From Paenibacillus tepidiphilus (GTDB lineage Bacteria > Bacillota > Bacilli > Paenibacillales > Paenibacillaceae): DNA of 64,000 bases. The notes under the pieces were generated by a model. The model was not told where the DNA came from and did not search any database. It saw nothing but the letters and a program-made list of their open reading frames with translations. Of this stretch, positions 36,168 to 44,185 are shown in pieces. The stretch covers positions 62,001 to 126,000 of the forward strand of contig NZ_VWRQ01000013.1 of the NCBI RefSeq assembly GCF_008635795.1. The letters run 5' to 3'. Numbering within the stretch: position 1 is the first letter of the stretch; the number at the start of each line of letters is the position of its first letter. The position numbers and the translations under genes are program-made.

Positions 36168-36190
36168 CCACTCAAACCTTCTTTTCTCTA

Positions 36191-36212
36191 AATATCTGAT
36201 TATTTGAATATA
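36191..36212 (-). promoter_or_regulatory. Possible ArsR-type operator in front of the SulP gene
   Basis: The imperfect AT-rich palindrome ATATTCAAAT/AATCAGATAT resembles ArsR/SmtB operators. It lies just downstream of the -10 element, at the expected transcription start. Confidence 0.4.
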
Positions 36213-36218
36213 ACAGCA

Positions 36219-36247
36219 ATATTAGGGCAACCGGCAGCAGATGTCAA
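36219..36247 (-). promoter_or_regulatory. Sigma-A promoter of the SulP gene
   Basis: TTGACA (36242-36247), a 17-bp spacer and TAATAT (36219-36224) on the minus strand give a near-consensus promoter about 50 bp upstream of the SulP start. Confidence 0.65.
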
Positions 36248-36336
36248 CGGCAAATCCCGTAAACTCCGCTCCAGGCAACGCGCCGGCTTCCCTCCTGAAC
36301 GATTCAAACACTTATAATTGCCATCTGCAAAAAAAA

Positions 36337-36357
36337 GCCCCGGGCGGTTGCCCGGAG
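36337..36357 (-). terminator. Terminator of the ArsR gene
   Basis: The hairpin CCGGGC/GCCCGG is followed on the minus strand by GGC and a run of eight T. It starts right at the stop codon and separates the regulator from the SulP promoter. Confidence 0.8.
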
Positions 36358-36684
36358 TTATTCGCTGCGTATGCCTTCCAGGAGTGAAATGGCGTTCACG
36401 AGGTGATTATCGAAGATTTGCTTGGCCACCGCCAGCAGATCCTTAATCAGCGGGTCGCGCAGTGAATAAATGACTGTCGTCCCTTCCTTTACACTGGCCA
36501 CCACATTTTTCGCCCGGAGTACGGCCAGCTGCTGGGAGACCGCTGAGCCTTCCGAGCCCAGAATAGCCTGCAGCTCGTTCACGTTCTTCTCGCCTTCGCT
36601 GAGCAGCTCCAGGATGCGGATCCGCATCGGATGAGCCAGCGCTTTGAAGAACTCCGATTTAAATTGCTGAATATCGCTGTTCAT
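36358..36684 (-). CDS. ArsR/SmtB family transcriptional regulator
   Basis: A 108-residue winged-helix repressor: FFKALAHPMRIRILELLSEG, VNELQAILGSEGSAVSQQLAVLRAK and the wing EGTTVIYSLRDPLI. It has no cysteines or histidine pairs typical of arsenic or zinc sites apart from scattered His, so its effector is unclear. Neighbouring SulP has an AT-rich palindrome at its transcription start, so control of that transporter is likely. Similar regulator-SulP pairs occur in Bacillales, to my recollection. Confidence 0.9.
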   Translation of the reverse strand: MNSDIQQFKSEFFKALAHPMRIRILELLSEGEKNVNELQAILGSEGSAVSQQLAVLRAKNVVASVKEGTTVIYSLRDPLIKDLLAVAKQIFDNHLVNAISLLEGIRSE

Positions 36685-36798
36685 TCGGATTCCTGCTCCT
36701 TACCGCTGTACTTCAATCTTTCTTAATCTTAGCTTATTTTGCCGCAGCTTGCCACGCCTTGGGACCGGACTCTTCATGCAGCCCGGCTCAGCAGGCGC

Positions 36799-37179
36799 CT
36801 ACAGATGAACAGGGTACAGCTGAAGCCCGCCCGTCCGCAGCTCCACATAGCCGCCAAGCGCCATCGGCTCGCCCAGACACTCGAACATGACCAGCCCGTC
36901 ACCCAGCCGCAAATACCCGGCTCCATCCTCCTCAATACTCTCCAGCACCCCCGTCAGAATCACGCTCCCGCCGTCAAGAGCGATTGCAGGTTCAGAGCGG
37001 CCCGCAGGCACAATATCGATCCAGCGCATCAGCAGGCCCGGCACCTCAAATTCCACTTCCAGCACGGCTCCCGGTTCACAGGCCGCACCGCCGTGCCAGA
37101 TCCCTCTTCCCTCGCCGAGTGCTGAACGAAAGTAAATTTCATTATGCCGCATGCCGCGCTCCAGCACCTCAATATTCAT
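36799..37179 (-). CDS. Conserved hypothetical beta-rich protein
   Basis: A 126-residue protein that I do not recognise. It is rich in beta-forming stretches (AVLEVEFEVPGLLMRWIDIV, GSVILTGVLESIEEDGAGYL, LRLGDGLVMFECLG), compatible with an OB or barrel fold. It has no signal peptide or membrane helix. A GGGGCGATGTA purine-containing region precedes the ATG. It is probably cytosolic and monocistronic. Confidence 0.65.
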   Translation of the reverse strand: MNIEVLERGMRHNEIYFRSALGEGRGIWHGGAACEPGAVLEVEFEVPGLLMRWIDIVPAGRSEPAIALDGGSVILTGVLESIEEDGAGYLRLGDGLVMFECLGEPMALGGYVELRTGGLQLYPVHL

Positions 37180-37282
37180 TACATCGCCCCATTTCCGCTT
37201 GTTGCCTTATTATCATCTTTTCCGGGCGTTTCGGCAACAAGGGGCCTGACAGAAACAGTGTGCGCTTCTTCTCCAATAAAAA

Positions 37283-37320
37283 AACAGTCCGGCCAACGAA
37301 TATCCCTTGGCCGGACTGTT
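37283..37320 (-). terminator. Terminator of the nitroreductase-monooxygenase operon
   Basis: A perfect 14-bp stem (AACAGTCCGGCCAA and complement) with a 10-nt loop is followed by a T run on the minus strand. Confidence 0.85.
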
Positions 37321-37354
37321 ACGATTAAATATATCAACGCGGTATGCCCTGCCC

Positions 37355-37657
37355 TTATTGCTGTACCGGTTCACCGCTGAATACCTTAACATCGAGCGGT
37401 GCGGTCAGGAACTCAGACGCCTTGCCGGCAAAGCCGGTGAAATGCGGACTGGCATTATGGAAGGCCATCGCTTCAGCGTCGCGCCAGGTTTCTACCATGA
37501 TGTACACGGTACCGGCGTCGCCCGAAGCCTGCTTGTACAGCTCATAGGAAAGGTTGCCCTCCTCCTGATGGGTGGCGGCGATCAGCGAGTTGGCTTCAGC
37601 CAGGAACTGTTCCTCGCGGTCTGGATTGACGTGCATAACGGCATGAATAATAAACAT
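37355..37657 (-). CDS. Quinol monooxygenase-like ABM protein (YgiN type)
   Basis: A 100-residue ABM-fold protein. FIIHAVMHVNPDREEQFLAE, HQEEGNLSYELYKQ, YIMVETWRDAEAMAFHNASP and HFTGFAGKASEFLTAP follow the YgiN/ABM pattern of small quinol- or polyketide-oxidising enzymes. It lies 63 bp after the nitroreductase gene on the same strand and shares its terminator, suggesting an operon for quinone or nitro-compound detoxification. AAGGAGG precedes the ATG. Confidence 0.87.
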   Translation of the reverse strand: MFIIHAVMHVNPDREEQFLAEANSLIAATHQEEGNLSYELYKQASGDAGTVYIMVETWRDAEAMAFHNASPHFTGFAGKASEFLTAPLDVKVFSGEPVQQ

Positions 37658-37720
37658 GGTAAATCCTCCTTATACGGGTTTAATTTGAGGTAATGGTCTG
37701 ATAAGCTGCGACAGCGGTGA

Positions 37721-38356
37721 TTACTTCCACTCAGCGATCGTTTCGATAGGCAGGCGGACCGAAGCATAGCCTTCTTCCGCCGCTTTGCCGATTGAGATCA
37801 GCATTACCGGCAGATAACGGTCCTTGTCCATGCCGAATGCTTCGGCAATGCGGTCCTTCTCGTAGCCGCCGATCGGATTGGTATCGTAACCGTGCGCACG
37901 GGCCGCCAGCATCAGCTGCATGGAGACGAGACCGGCATCAATCAGCACGGTGTCCTTATTCACGTCTGCCGGCAGATTTGCATAGTAGCCGGAAAGGCGG
38001 CCAAGCTGTGCCTCCTTCACTTCCTGCGGCATTTTACCGGCTTCTACAGCCAAACCGTAGATGGTTTCCGCATAAGAGAAGCTGTCCAGATCGCCGAATA
38101 CGGCGATGACGGCGGCCGAGGTTTCCACTTGCGTCTGATTGAACTTGGCGAGCGGCGCCAGCTTGGCTTTGCCCTCCGGACTCTCAATCACCAGAAACCG
38201 CCAAGGCTGCATATTGACAGAGGACGGTGCAAGAGTCGCCTCGGTAAGAATCTGCGTCATTTCTTCCTTGCTGATCTTGACGGACGCATCATATTTACGG
38301 ATGGAGCGGCGGCCGGAAATTACGGCGCTGAAATCATTGTTGGAAAGATTCGTCAT
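37721..38356 (-). CDS. Nitroreductase family protein, YdgI-like
   Basis: A 211-residue FMN-dependent NAD(P)H oxidoreductase. RRSIRKYDASVKISKEEMTQ, APSSVNMQPWRFLVIESPEG, DTNPIGGYEKDRIAEAFGM and VMLISIGKAAEEGYASVRLP are present and closely follow the sequence I remember for B. subtilis YdgI, including the C terminus ETIAEWK. It probably reduces quinones or nitro compounds. It is the first gene of a two-gene operon, divergent from the amidase gene. Confidence 0.92.
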   Translation of the reverse strand: MTNLSNNDFSAVISGRRSIRKYDASVKISKEEMTQILTEATLAPSSVNMQPWRFLVIESPEGKAKLAPLAKFNQTQVETSAAVIAVFGDLDSFSYAETIYGLAVEAGKMPQEVKEAQLGRLSGYYANLPADVNKDTVLIDAGLVSMQLMLAARAHGYDTNPIGGYEKDRIAEAFGMDKDRYLPVMLISIGKAAEEGYASVRLPIETIAEWK

Positions 38357-38490
38357 GACTCATGAACTCCTTTATGTTAGATTAGTGTGACCCGAACAGC
38401 TGCTGCCCTGGTGTTTCATCTGAACTTAGCGATGCAGTAAGAAAAACAGCAGCATACTCGTTATCATAAATTAAATTGTGTAAAATGTTT

Positions 38491-38520
38491 TTGACAAGAC
38501 CCACTTTACACCGATATACT
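38491..38520 (+). promoter_or_regulatory. Promoter of the nitrilase-family gene
   Basis: TTGACA (38491-38496), an 18-bp spacer and TATACT (38515-38520) lie about 65 bp upstream of the ATG. A TTGACCCGTCAA palindrome directly follows the -10 and could be an operator. Confidence 0.55.
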
Positions 38521-38587
38521 TGACCCGTCAACTATTATTTTAATCCATCTTAACTCTAACATATTTGACGCTAAGGGAGGCTGCTCC

Positions 38588-39367
38588 ATGAAAATCACTC
38601 TGCTTCAGCTTGATATAGCTTTCGGCAATCCTATGGCGAATTATGCGGCGGCGGAACGGGCCATCCGCCGGGCCGCCGCCGCACAGCCGGACTGCCTGCT
38701 TCTGCCCGAGCTGTGGACGACGGGCTATGACCTGACGAATCTGGAGGAGATTGCCGATCCGGAGGGGCGGAGTGTCAAAGCCTTCATCGCCGCGCTTGCC
38801 CGGGAATACGGCGTCAACATTGTCGCCGGATCAGTAGCCAGCCGAAGGGCTTCCGGAATCACCAACAGCATGTATGTCTTTAACCGCCACGGCTTGCCGG
38901 CGGGCGAATACAGCAAGCTTCACCTGTTCCGGCTGATGAATGAGCACCTGTATCTGCAGCCCGGCGAATCCAAGGGGCTCTTCACCTTGGACAACATTCC
39001 TTGTGCCGGACTGATCTGTTACGACATCCGCTTCCCGGAATGGGTCCGTGTGCATACCGCACAAGGCGCGGAGGTGCTCTTCGTCAGCGCACAGTGGCCG
39101 CTGCCGCGCCTCTCCCACTGGCGCGCCCTGCTGATCAGCCGGGCCATCGAGAACCAGTGTTATGTAGTAGCCTGCAACCGCTCCGGGTCGGACCCGGCCA
39201 ACCGTTTTGCCGGACACTCAATGATTATTGACCCCTGGGGTGAGATTGTCTGCGAAGCAGGCGAGCCCGAGGAGCTGCTCAGCGGCACCATCGATTTGCA
39301 GATGGTCCGCAATGTGCGTTCGCAAATCCCTGTATTCGCCGACCGCCGTCCGGAGCTGTACCGCTAG
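38588..39367 (+). CDS. Carbon-nitrogen hydrolase (nitrilase superfamily), omega-amidase/MtnU-like
   Basis: A 259-residue cytosolic amidase. The catalytic triad is visible as Glu41 (LLPELWTTGYDL), Lys110 (EYSKLHLF) and Cys144 (GLICYDIRFPEWVR). This and the length match omega-amidases that hydrolyse 2-oxoglutaramate or 2-oxosuccinamate, including Bacillus MtnU of methionine salvage. No other salvage gene is nearby, so the exact substrate is inference. AAGGGAGG lies eight bases or so before the ATG. Confidence 0.92.
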   Translation: MKITLLQLDIAFGNPMANYAAAERAIRRAAAAQPDCLLLPELWTTGYDLTNLEEIADPEGRSVKAFIAALAREYGVNIVAGSVASRRASGITNSMYVFNRHGLPAGEYSKLHLFRLMNEHLYLQPGESKGLFTLDNIPCAGLICYDIRFPEWVRVHTAQGAEVLFVSAQWPLPRLSHWRALLISRAIENQCYVVACNRSGSDPANRFAGHSMIIDPWGEIVCEAGEPEELLSGTIDLQMVRNVRSQIPVFADRRPELYR

Positions 39368-39539
39368 GCGGTATACTCCGCTTCCATGGCAAGCCAGCTT
39401 CCGGGCGTTATAGTGTAAAAATTAGCTGCTGCACGGGGGCTGGAGGTTTATTTTCCTCTGCTGCTGACGGACTCCGCTGCGCCTATTTTTCGTTCCGGCA
39501 GGCCAGCCTCTGGCACGGCACAGCACGGCGCCGCGCCCC

Positions 39540-40640
39540 TCAACGGGCGTAGCGCTCGCGCAGCACCCGCGCCGCCTCCAGCACGCGCGCGTCGCCGTAG
39601 CGCAGCGCGTAGCCCTGCTCCCGCCGCAGCTGCGCGGCGGGCAGCAGCCGGACGCCGCGGCGCACGGCGGCCTGACGGATGCCCTCGGCGAAGAGCTCCG
39701 CCGAGTCGGGGCCGCCGAGCTCGCCCAGCGCGGCGATCGTGTCCGGGCGGACGCGCGGGTAATCCAGCGCGTCATCGCCTCCGGCGGCGGCCTCGTAGAA
39801 CGCGCGGATGAGTTCGCCGCGTTCCCGGCCGGAGCCGGAGACCACCACAAACGCGTGCACGAAGTACGCGCCTTGCTGCCGCCGCTGGGCAATGCCGCAA
39901 AATTTGCGGCCGCCCACAGCGAGATCGAAGTCGCCGGGACAGTAGGACCCGGCGACTTCCCCTGCGCGGATTAGCGCAGCCGCCTGCGGATGGCTTACTG
40001 CGACGGCATCGCGGATCAGCACGGCCAGCAGCCGGAAATCGTCATGGAAGTCCAGCTTGCCGGCAGGCTTCGGCAGAATCAGTGACACATTGACGATTCC
40101 GGCATCCAGCGGCACCGCTGCGCCGCCGGAGTGGCGGACCGCCGTGCGGATGCCCTGCCGCTCAAGGTCCGTCATAGCCGCCGCTGCGCCCGGCAGCCGG
40201 CTGTCCCGCAGGCCCAGCGCTACGCCGCCGGGATGGCTCCACAGATGGAGCGCTGCCGGAAGCAGGCCGCTTCCGACATCACGGCATAACGTCTCCTCAT
40301 AAGCAAAGGGCAGGAGCATGTCACCCGCCGTATCCTCACCGCAGGATTTCACTTCCGCTTCTCCGGAAACTCCCGGGAATCCCGCCTGCACATTTTCCAC
40401 AGCCACTTCACCGCTGGATTTCAATTCCCTTTCTCCGGGAACTCCCACGGGCTCCGCATGACCACTCTCCGCCTCGGCTTCTTCGCCGTAAGCTCCCTCT
40501 CCTCTATTCTCAGAGACCTTCACATCCGCCGCCTGCCCGAACTCCCGTCCGGTATGTACAAGATGCTCAAACAGTCCCATTACCGGAGGCAGCGCACTTT
40601 GCGTCTGCTCCCCGCCGCCGAAAAGCTCATCGCTCATCAT
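39540..40640 (-). CDS. lipL: Octanoyl-[GcvH]:protein N-octanoyltransferase LipL with acidic insert
   Basis: A 366-residue lipoate-ligase-fold enzyme that moves octanoyl from GcvH to E2 subunits during lipoic acid assembly. The core has RHSGGAAVPLDAGIVNVSLI, the catalytic Cys234 in GSYCPGDFDL and Lys246 in GGRKFCGIAQRR. B. subtilis LipL is about 280 residues. The extra length is a hydrophilic insert at 38-107, Glu/Gly/Ser-rich, with two related units (PGERELKSSGE and SGEAEVKSCGE) that is not part of the fold. The ATG at 40640 or the one three bases later starts it, after GCAGGTGG. Confidence 0.87.
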   Translation of the reverse strand: MMSDELFGGGEQTQSALPPVMGLFEHLVHTGREFGQAADVKVSENRGEGAYGEEAEAESGHAEPVGVPGERELKSSGEVAVENVQAGFPGVSGEAEVKSCGEDTAGDMLLPFAYEETLCRDVGSGLLPAALHLWSHPGGVALGLRDSRLPGAAAAMTDLERQGIRTAVRHSGGAAVPLDAGIVNVSLILPKPAGKLDFHDDFRLLAVLIRDAVAVSHPQAAALIRAGEVAGSYCPGDFDLAVGGRKFCGIAQRRQQGAYFVHAFVVVSGSGRERGELIRAFYEAAAGGDDALDYPRVRPDTIAALGELGGPDSAELFAEGIRQAAVRRGVRLLPAAQLRREQGYALRYGDARVLEAARVLRERYAR

Positions 40641-41010
40641 CCATCCACCTGCAGTCCCGCAGGACTGCCCTCTCTGTCATCTGTAATCGATTAGTATTCT
40701 ATAAAACGCTCATATCGCGTTAGCGCCCTTTTAACCTGGAATCATTCATGCGTAATCCGGGTACATAGGTTATAGTTGCCCATATCTCTACCTGTGTGGG
40801 AGGACCTTCGGGCAACGCTATTTTCTCATCCGAACCGCCATGCAGCACTATTGTACCTTATCCCTCATTCCCATGTAACCTTGTCTGTAAACGAAGCATT
40901 TGAACTAGCAACCGGATACCGTTATCCTTGAAGCAGGAAAGCTGCAAAATTGCCGCCAAGTAGCGCGCAAAGGTTCATGTATACAACAGCCTTGTGAGGA
41001 GTGAAGATGC
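40641..41010. other. Divergent intergenic region, lipL / CHAD gene, with a hairpin
   Basis: This 370-bp region has no gene. A stem GTTGCCC (40775-40781) with GGGCAAC (40810-40816) encloses a second small stem (CTC..CC/GGGAG). The structure does not match a riboswitch class I know. A GTGAGGAGTG ribosome site precedes the CHAD gene. Confidence 0.4.
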
Positions 41011-41922
41011 ATGACAGTCCAGACACCGGCCCGTGACCGGCAGCCCGGCAAGCACATCAGGCAATGGGAGGATGCGCTGAGCAAGCATTATGATGATTTC
41101 TGCACCTACAGCCAGGAGTCGCTGCAGAAGTTTGACGATGAGGCCGTCCACCAGGCCAGAGTCAACAGCCGCAAGCTGCTGACTCTGTTGTCCATTCTTG
41201 ATCCGGGGCATACCGCCGCCGGAGACTTGTACGCAAGCTTCAAGACCGCGCAAAAGCGGCTCGGCAAAGTCCGGGATGCCGATGTGCTTATCGGCTCATT
41301 CCGTAAAAGACGCAAAAAGGCCAAGGCCGAAGGCGCGGACAAAACCGCGCAGCTGCTGAAGGCCGTGGTCCGGCATCAAAAGGGAAGACGGAAGAAATTC
41401 CGCAGCAGGCTCGCGGCCGAGCTTCCGGAGCTGACCGGGGAGCGGCTGGACAAATTGTGGCGGAGCTTCATGACGAGGCAGCTCCCAGCCCTTGTGGCCC
41501 AGCGCGACCCTAATGTAATCATGCGTGAGCTGGAGGTCGCTTTCGAGCAGAAGAAGAAGCGCTGTAAGGCATTGTTCAAGAACCCGCAGACCGATCCGGC
41601 CGAAGCCTTTGAAGCACTGCATGAGCTGCGGATCGCCGCCAAGGAGCTGCGCTACACGGCCAGTGCCGCAGATTTTGCACTTGACCAGAAATTCCATGCC
41701 CATGAGAGCATCTACAAGCACATCCAGGACCAGCTTGGCGAAATCAACGATAAGCGGGTCTGGCTGGAAACCCTGCAGGCCATCGGCCGCGAGGAGCTGG
41801 ATGTCGGCAAGAAGACATGGAATGCCTTCACCGAAAGCCTGCGGCAGGAGGTTCAGGAAGCCTTGCACAACAACGAGGTTGTCCCTGTAGCGGACAGCAC
41901 ACAGATCGTGGCCCGTTCCTGA
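41011..41922 (+). CDS. CHAD domain protein
   Basis: A 303-residue all-helical CHAD protein (conserved histidine alpha-helical domain). HQARVNSRKLLTLLSIL, LGKVRDADVLIGSF and LHELRIAAKELRYTASAADF carry the conserved His/Arg/Lys residues that line a basic pocket known to bind inorganic polyphosphate. No CYTH domain or polyphosphate kinase is adjacent, which is unusual since CHAD often accompanies these. GTGAGGAGTG lies before the ATG. It is probably cytosolic or granule-associated. Confidence 0.92.
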   Translation: MTVQTPARDRQPGKHIRQWEDALSKHYDDFCTYSQESLQKFDDEAVHQARVNSRKLLTLLSILDPGHTAAGDLYASFKTAQKRLGKVRDADVLIGSFRKRRKKAKAEGADKTAQLLKAVVRHQKGRRKKFRSRLAAELPELTGERLDKLWRSFMTRQLPALVAQRDPNVIMRELEVAFEQKKKRCKALFKNPQTDPAEAFEALHELRIAAKELRYTASAADFALDQKFHAHESIYKHIQDQLGEINDKRVWLETLQAIGREELDVGKKTWNAFTESLRQEVQEALHNNEVVPVADSTQIVARS

Positions 41923-41986
41923 ACCGGCTATACGCTCCATTCAGTCAATCAGGCCGAAACTTCACAGATGCAATCATAAATAACAG

Positions 41987-42018
41987 ACAGGCAGGGATAG
42001 CCCGTACCCCTGCCTGTT
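41987..42018. terminator. Bidirectional terminator, CHAD gene / thioredoxin gene
   Basis: The stem ACAGGCAGGG with CCCTGCCTGT encloses an 11-nt loop between convergent genes and is followed by T-rich sequence on the plus strand. Confidence 0.75.
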
Positions 42019-42025
42019 TCTCATA

Positions 42026-42358
42026 TTATCGGGCCGCAGCGGTGTACTTGTTCAGTACGCCCTGATAAGCCGACTTCGGCCGCAGGCCCACCAGCTTCTC
42101 CACTGGCTGTCCTCCGCTGTAGATCATCACTGTCGGCATGCTCATGACACCGGCCTCGGCCGCCAGCTCCGGCCATTCGTCACAGTTCACTTTGATTATC
42201 GTTACATTGTCGCCGTACTCTTCCCCCAGCTCTTCCAGGATGGGCAGCAGCGACCGGCAGGGCGGGCACCACGGGGCGCCATAATCCACCAGAACCGTCC
42301 CTCCGTTGCGCACCTGTATCCGCAGTGCGTCCACTTGCTCCGCATTCATAATAGCCAC
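42026..42358 (-). CDS. Thioredoxin-like protein (WCPPC)
   Basis: A 110-residue thioredoxin-fold protein with WCPPC (Cys31 and Cys34) instead of the usual WCGPC, then PILEELGEEYGDNVTIIKVN and the cis-proline motif MSMPTVMIYSGG. The proline in the active site changes the redox potential, so it may be a specialised reductant. A GTG at 42358 lies eight bases after AAGGAGG. The ATG at 42376 lies before that site. It follows the MerR gene by 112 bp on the same strand and may be its target. Confidence 0.9.
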   Translation of the reverse strand: MAIMNAEQVDALRIQVRNGGTVLVDYGAPWCPPCRSLLPILEELGEEYGDNVTIIKVNCDEWPELAAEAGVMSMPTVMIYSGGQPVEKLVGLRPKSAYQGVLNKYTAAAR

Positions 42359-42470
42359 ATGCCTCTCCTCCTTCATATCATGACTTCCGCAATAACCTTT
42401 TGTAACATCTCTCGGCTTTCCGGAGTCTTCGTCATTGTTCTTCCGTTCTTCCGTTCTTCCGTTCTACTCG

Positions 42471-42872
42471 TTACTCCGATTCAATCCGTTGCTCCGGTAC
42501 TTCCCGCTGCTGCGGGATCTCCCCCTGCTCCTGCTGGATGGCCTGCATCCGCTGCCGAAGGTTCTCCCCCAGCTGGCTCAGCTCCTGAATCTGCCGCTCA
42601 ATTTGCGCCAGCTTGCTTTTGTACAGCGGCATCACCTCTGCACAGAAGGCCTCCTTATTCTTGAGCACGCAATGCAGGAACCCGGCAATCTCCTCTGTCG
42701 TCAGGCCCAGATTCAAATACAGCTTGATGGTCTCCACCGTCTCGACCGCCAGCGGCGAATATTCACGGTAGCCGTTGGCGCGCCGGAGCGGCACAATAAG
42801 ACCCTGACGCTCGTAATAACGCAGCGACCGGACACTGACGCCGGTCTTCGCTGCAAGCTCACCTATTGTCAT
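42471..42872 (-). CDS. MerR family transcriptional regulator
   Basis: A 133-residue regulator. TIGELAAKTGVSVRSLRYYE and LIVPLRRANGYREY are the MerR winged-helix, followed by a dimerisation coiled coil and a Gln/Glu-rich tail. Two cysteines (HCVLKNKEAFC) lie in the coiled-coil region and might sense redox or metal. The ATG at 42872 follows GGGGAG at six bases. The ATG at 42893 lies before that site. Its own promoter has the stretched spacer and palindrome typical of MerR control, so it is probably autoregulated. Confidence 0.9.
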   Translation of the reverse strand: MTIGELAAKTGVSVRSLRYYERQGLIVPLRRANGYREYSPLAVETVETIKLYLNLGLTTEEIAGFLHCVLKNKEAFCAEVMPLYKSKLAQIERQIQELSQLGENLRQRMQAIQQEQGEIPQQREVPEQRIESE

Positions 42873-42913
42873 GGCAATCTCCCCGGGGTTCATGAGAATT
42901 GGTCTCTGAACCC

Positions 42914-42945
42914 AGTATAAACCCTGACACCAGTGTCAGGGTCAA
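42914..42945 (-). promoter_or_regulatory. MerR-type promoter and operator
   Basis: On the minus strand TTGACC (42940-42945), a 19-bp spacer and TTATAC (42915-42920) overlap the perfect palindrome ACCCTGACAC-TG-GTGTCAGGGT (42921-42942). A 19-bp spacer with a dyad between -35 and -10 is the hallmark of MerR-activated promoters. Confidence 0.85.
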
Positions 42946-42985
42946 GTCTTTTGTCAGCCCGTAGCAACGTAGCAAGATTGGCATG

Positions 42986-44185
42986 TTACTCGCTGCTTGT
43001 ACCGGAAGCGCCGTACTCCTCAATAGTCAGCGTGACCTCTACAGTGACCGGCACCCTGCTGAATACCACATCCCAATGATCCTTTACCTTGCGCCATACC
43101 TCCGGATGCTGGATCTGCAGGCTTTTGCCGAAGCCGGCGGCATCGGCCTGCAGCTTCTGCTGCAGTGCCGCCAGCGCCGCCTTGACCTTGGCCTCCACCT
43201 GCTTCTGCAGACTTTGCTCGTCCTGCTTCATAAATGAGCTGTTCAGCGGTTCCCCGTCCGTATCGAAGGTCTCCGCGTATCTTCCGGTACTCTTAATGCG
43301 GACATGGAAAGAAATCTCATCGCCCACTACCCTTGATTCAATGACGCTGTTGATCGATTTGACCTCATAGGTAATCAGCCTGCCGCCGCCCTCCGCTTCA
43401 TAAGTCTTGAGCACGCCGCCCCGGTCCTGGCCTGTCAACCAGATGACCCCCTCCAATTCACTTTCATCCAGGAACCCGGCCAGCATTCCCGTCTCTCCCT
43501 TGATGACTCCGGCTCCGGCGAATTTCATTTCATTCTCCGCTGCGATCACATTCTGTACCAGGAAGCTCGTCCGTCCATGGAGAGGCCCGACTGCCTTGGC
43601 GATCGACAGCGGCTCCCAGATCCGCAGATTCCGGTTACGGTTGGCGAACAGCCCTTCCATAACGAAAGCAGGCGTCTGACCCGGCAGCGCATTGTTCAGC
43701 ACATCCTTGGCCTCCCCTTTGCTGACCAGAATCAGCACGCTGGGACGGATGTCGTTGTCACGGCTGAAGAAGTCGATCAGCTCAGACAGCTGGACGCTGC
43801 GTGCCAGCTTCTCGCCGATGATAATCACCTTCAGATGGTGGCCAATCGGCGGACGGTTGGTACGCAGGGCCAATTCACGTACCGATTCGAAGACGGAATC
43901 TCCGGATTCGGTCATATTGTAGTAATTCCGCGACGCAGCCCCCTCCTTCTTGGAGCCGACCGAGCCTTGCGGCACGATAAACTGGTAGGTGCAGGAGAGC
44001 TTGCTGCGTTTGGTATAATCACCGCCGCCCGCGGCAAACTTCTCCTCGATCGGAGTTTCCTCCGCCGCATCCAGCGCGACCCCCACCTCCATGTTCACAT
44101 CCTCAATCGGCGCACTGCTCCAGCAGCCGGCCAGGAGCAGTGTCAGTAGTACGGCGGCGACAGCCTGGACGAAGCGCCCCTTCAT
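42986..44185 (-). CDS. Spore germinant receptor C subunit (Ger(x)C family lipoprotein), operon 2
   Basis: A 399-residue lipoprotein with signal peptide and lipobox (LLTLLLAGCWSSAPIEDV). Ger(x)C marks are MEVGVALDAAEE, RPPIGHHLKVIIIGEKLARS, RPSVLILVSKGEAKDVLN and WRKVKDHWDVVF near the end. The ATG at 44185 follows AAGGAGG at 8 nt and overlaps the B-subunit stop by four bases. It is the last gene of an A-B-C operon. It differs strongly from the C subunit at 30-31 kb. Confidence 0.9.
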   Translation of the reverse strand: MKGRFVQAVAAVLLTLLLAGCWSSAPIEDVNMEVGVALDAAEETPIEEKFAAGGGDYTKRSKLSCTYQFIVPQGSVGSKKEGAASRNYYNMTESGDSVFESVRELALRTNRPPIGHHLKVIIIGEKLARSVQLSELIDFFSRDNDIRPSVLILVSKGEAKDVLNNALPGQTPAFVMEGLFANRNRNLRIWEPLSIAKAVGPLHGRTSFLVQNVIAAENEMKFAGAGVIKGETGMLAGFLDESELEGVIWLTGQDRGGVLKTYEAEGGGRLITYEVKSINSVIESRVVGDEISFHVRIKSTGRYAETFDTDGEPLNSSFMKQDEQSLQKQVEAKVKAALAALQQKLQADAAGFGKSLQIQHPEVWRKVKDHWDVVFSRVPVTVEVTLTIEEYGASGTSSE

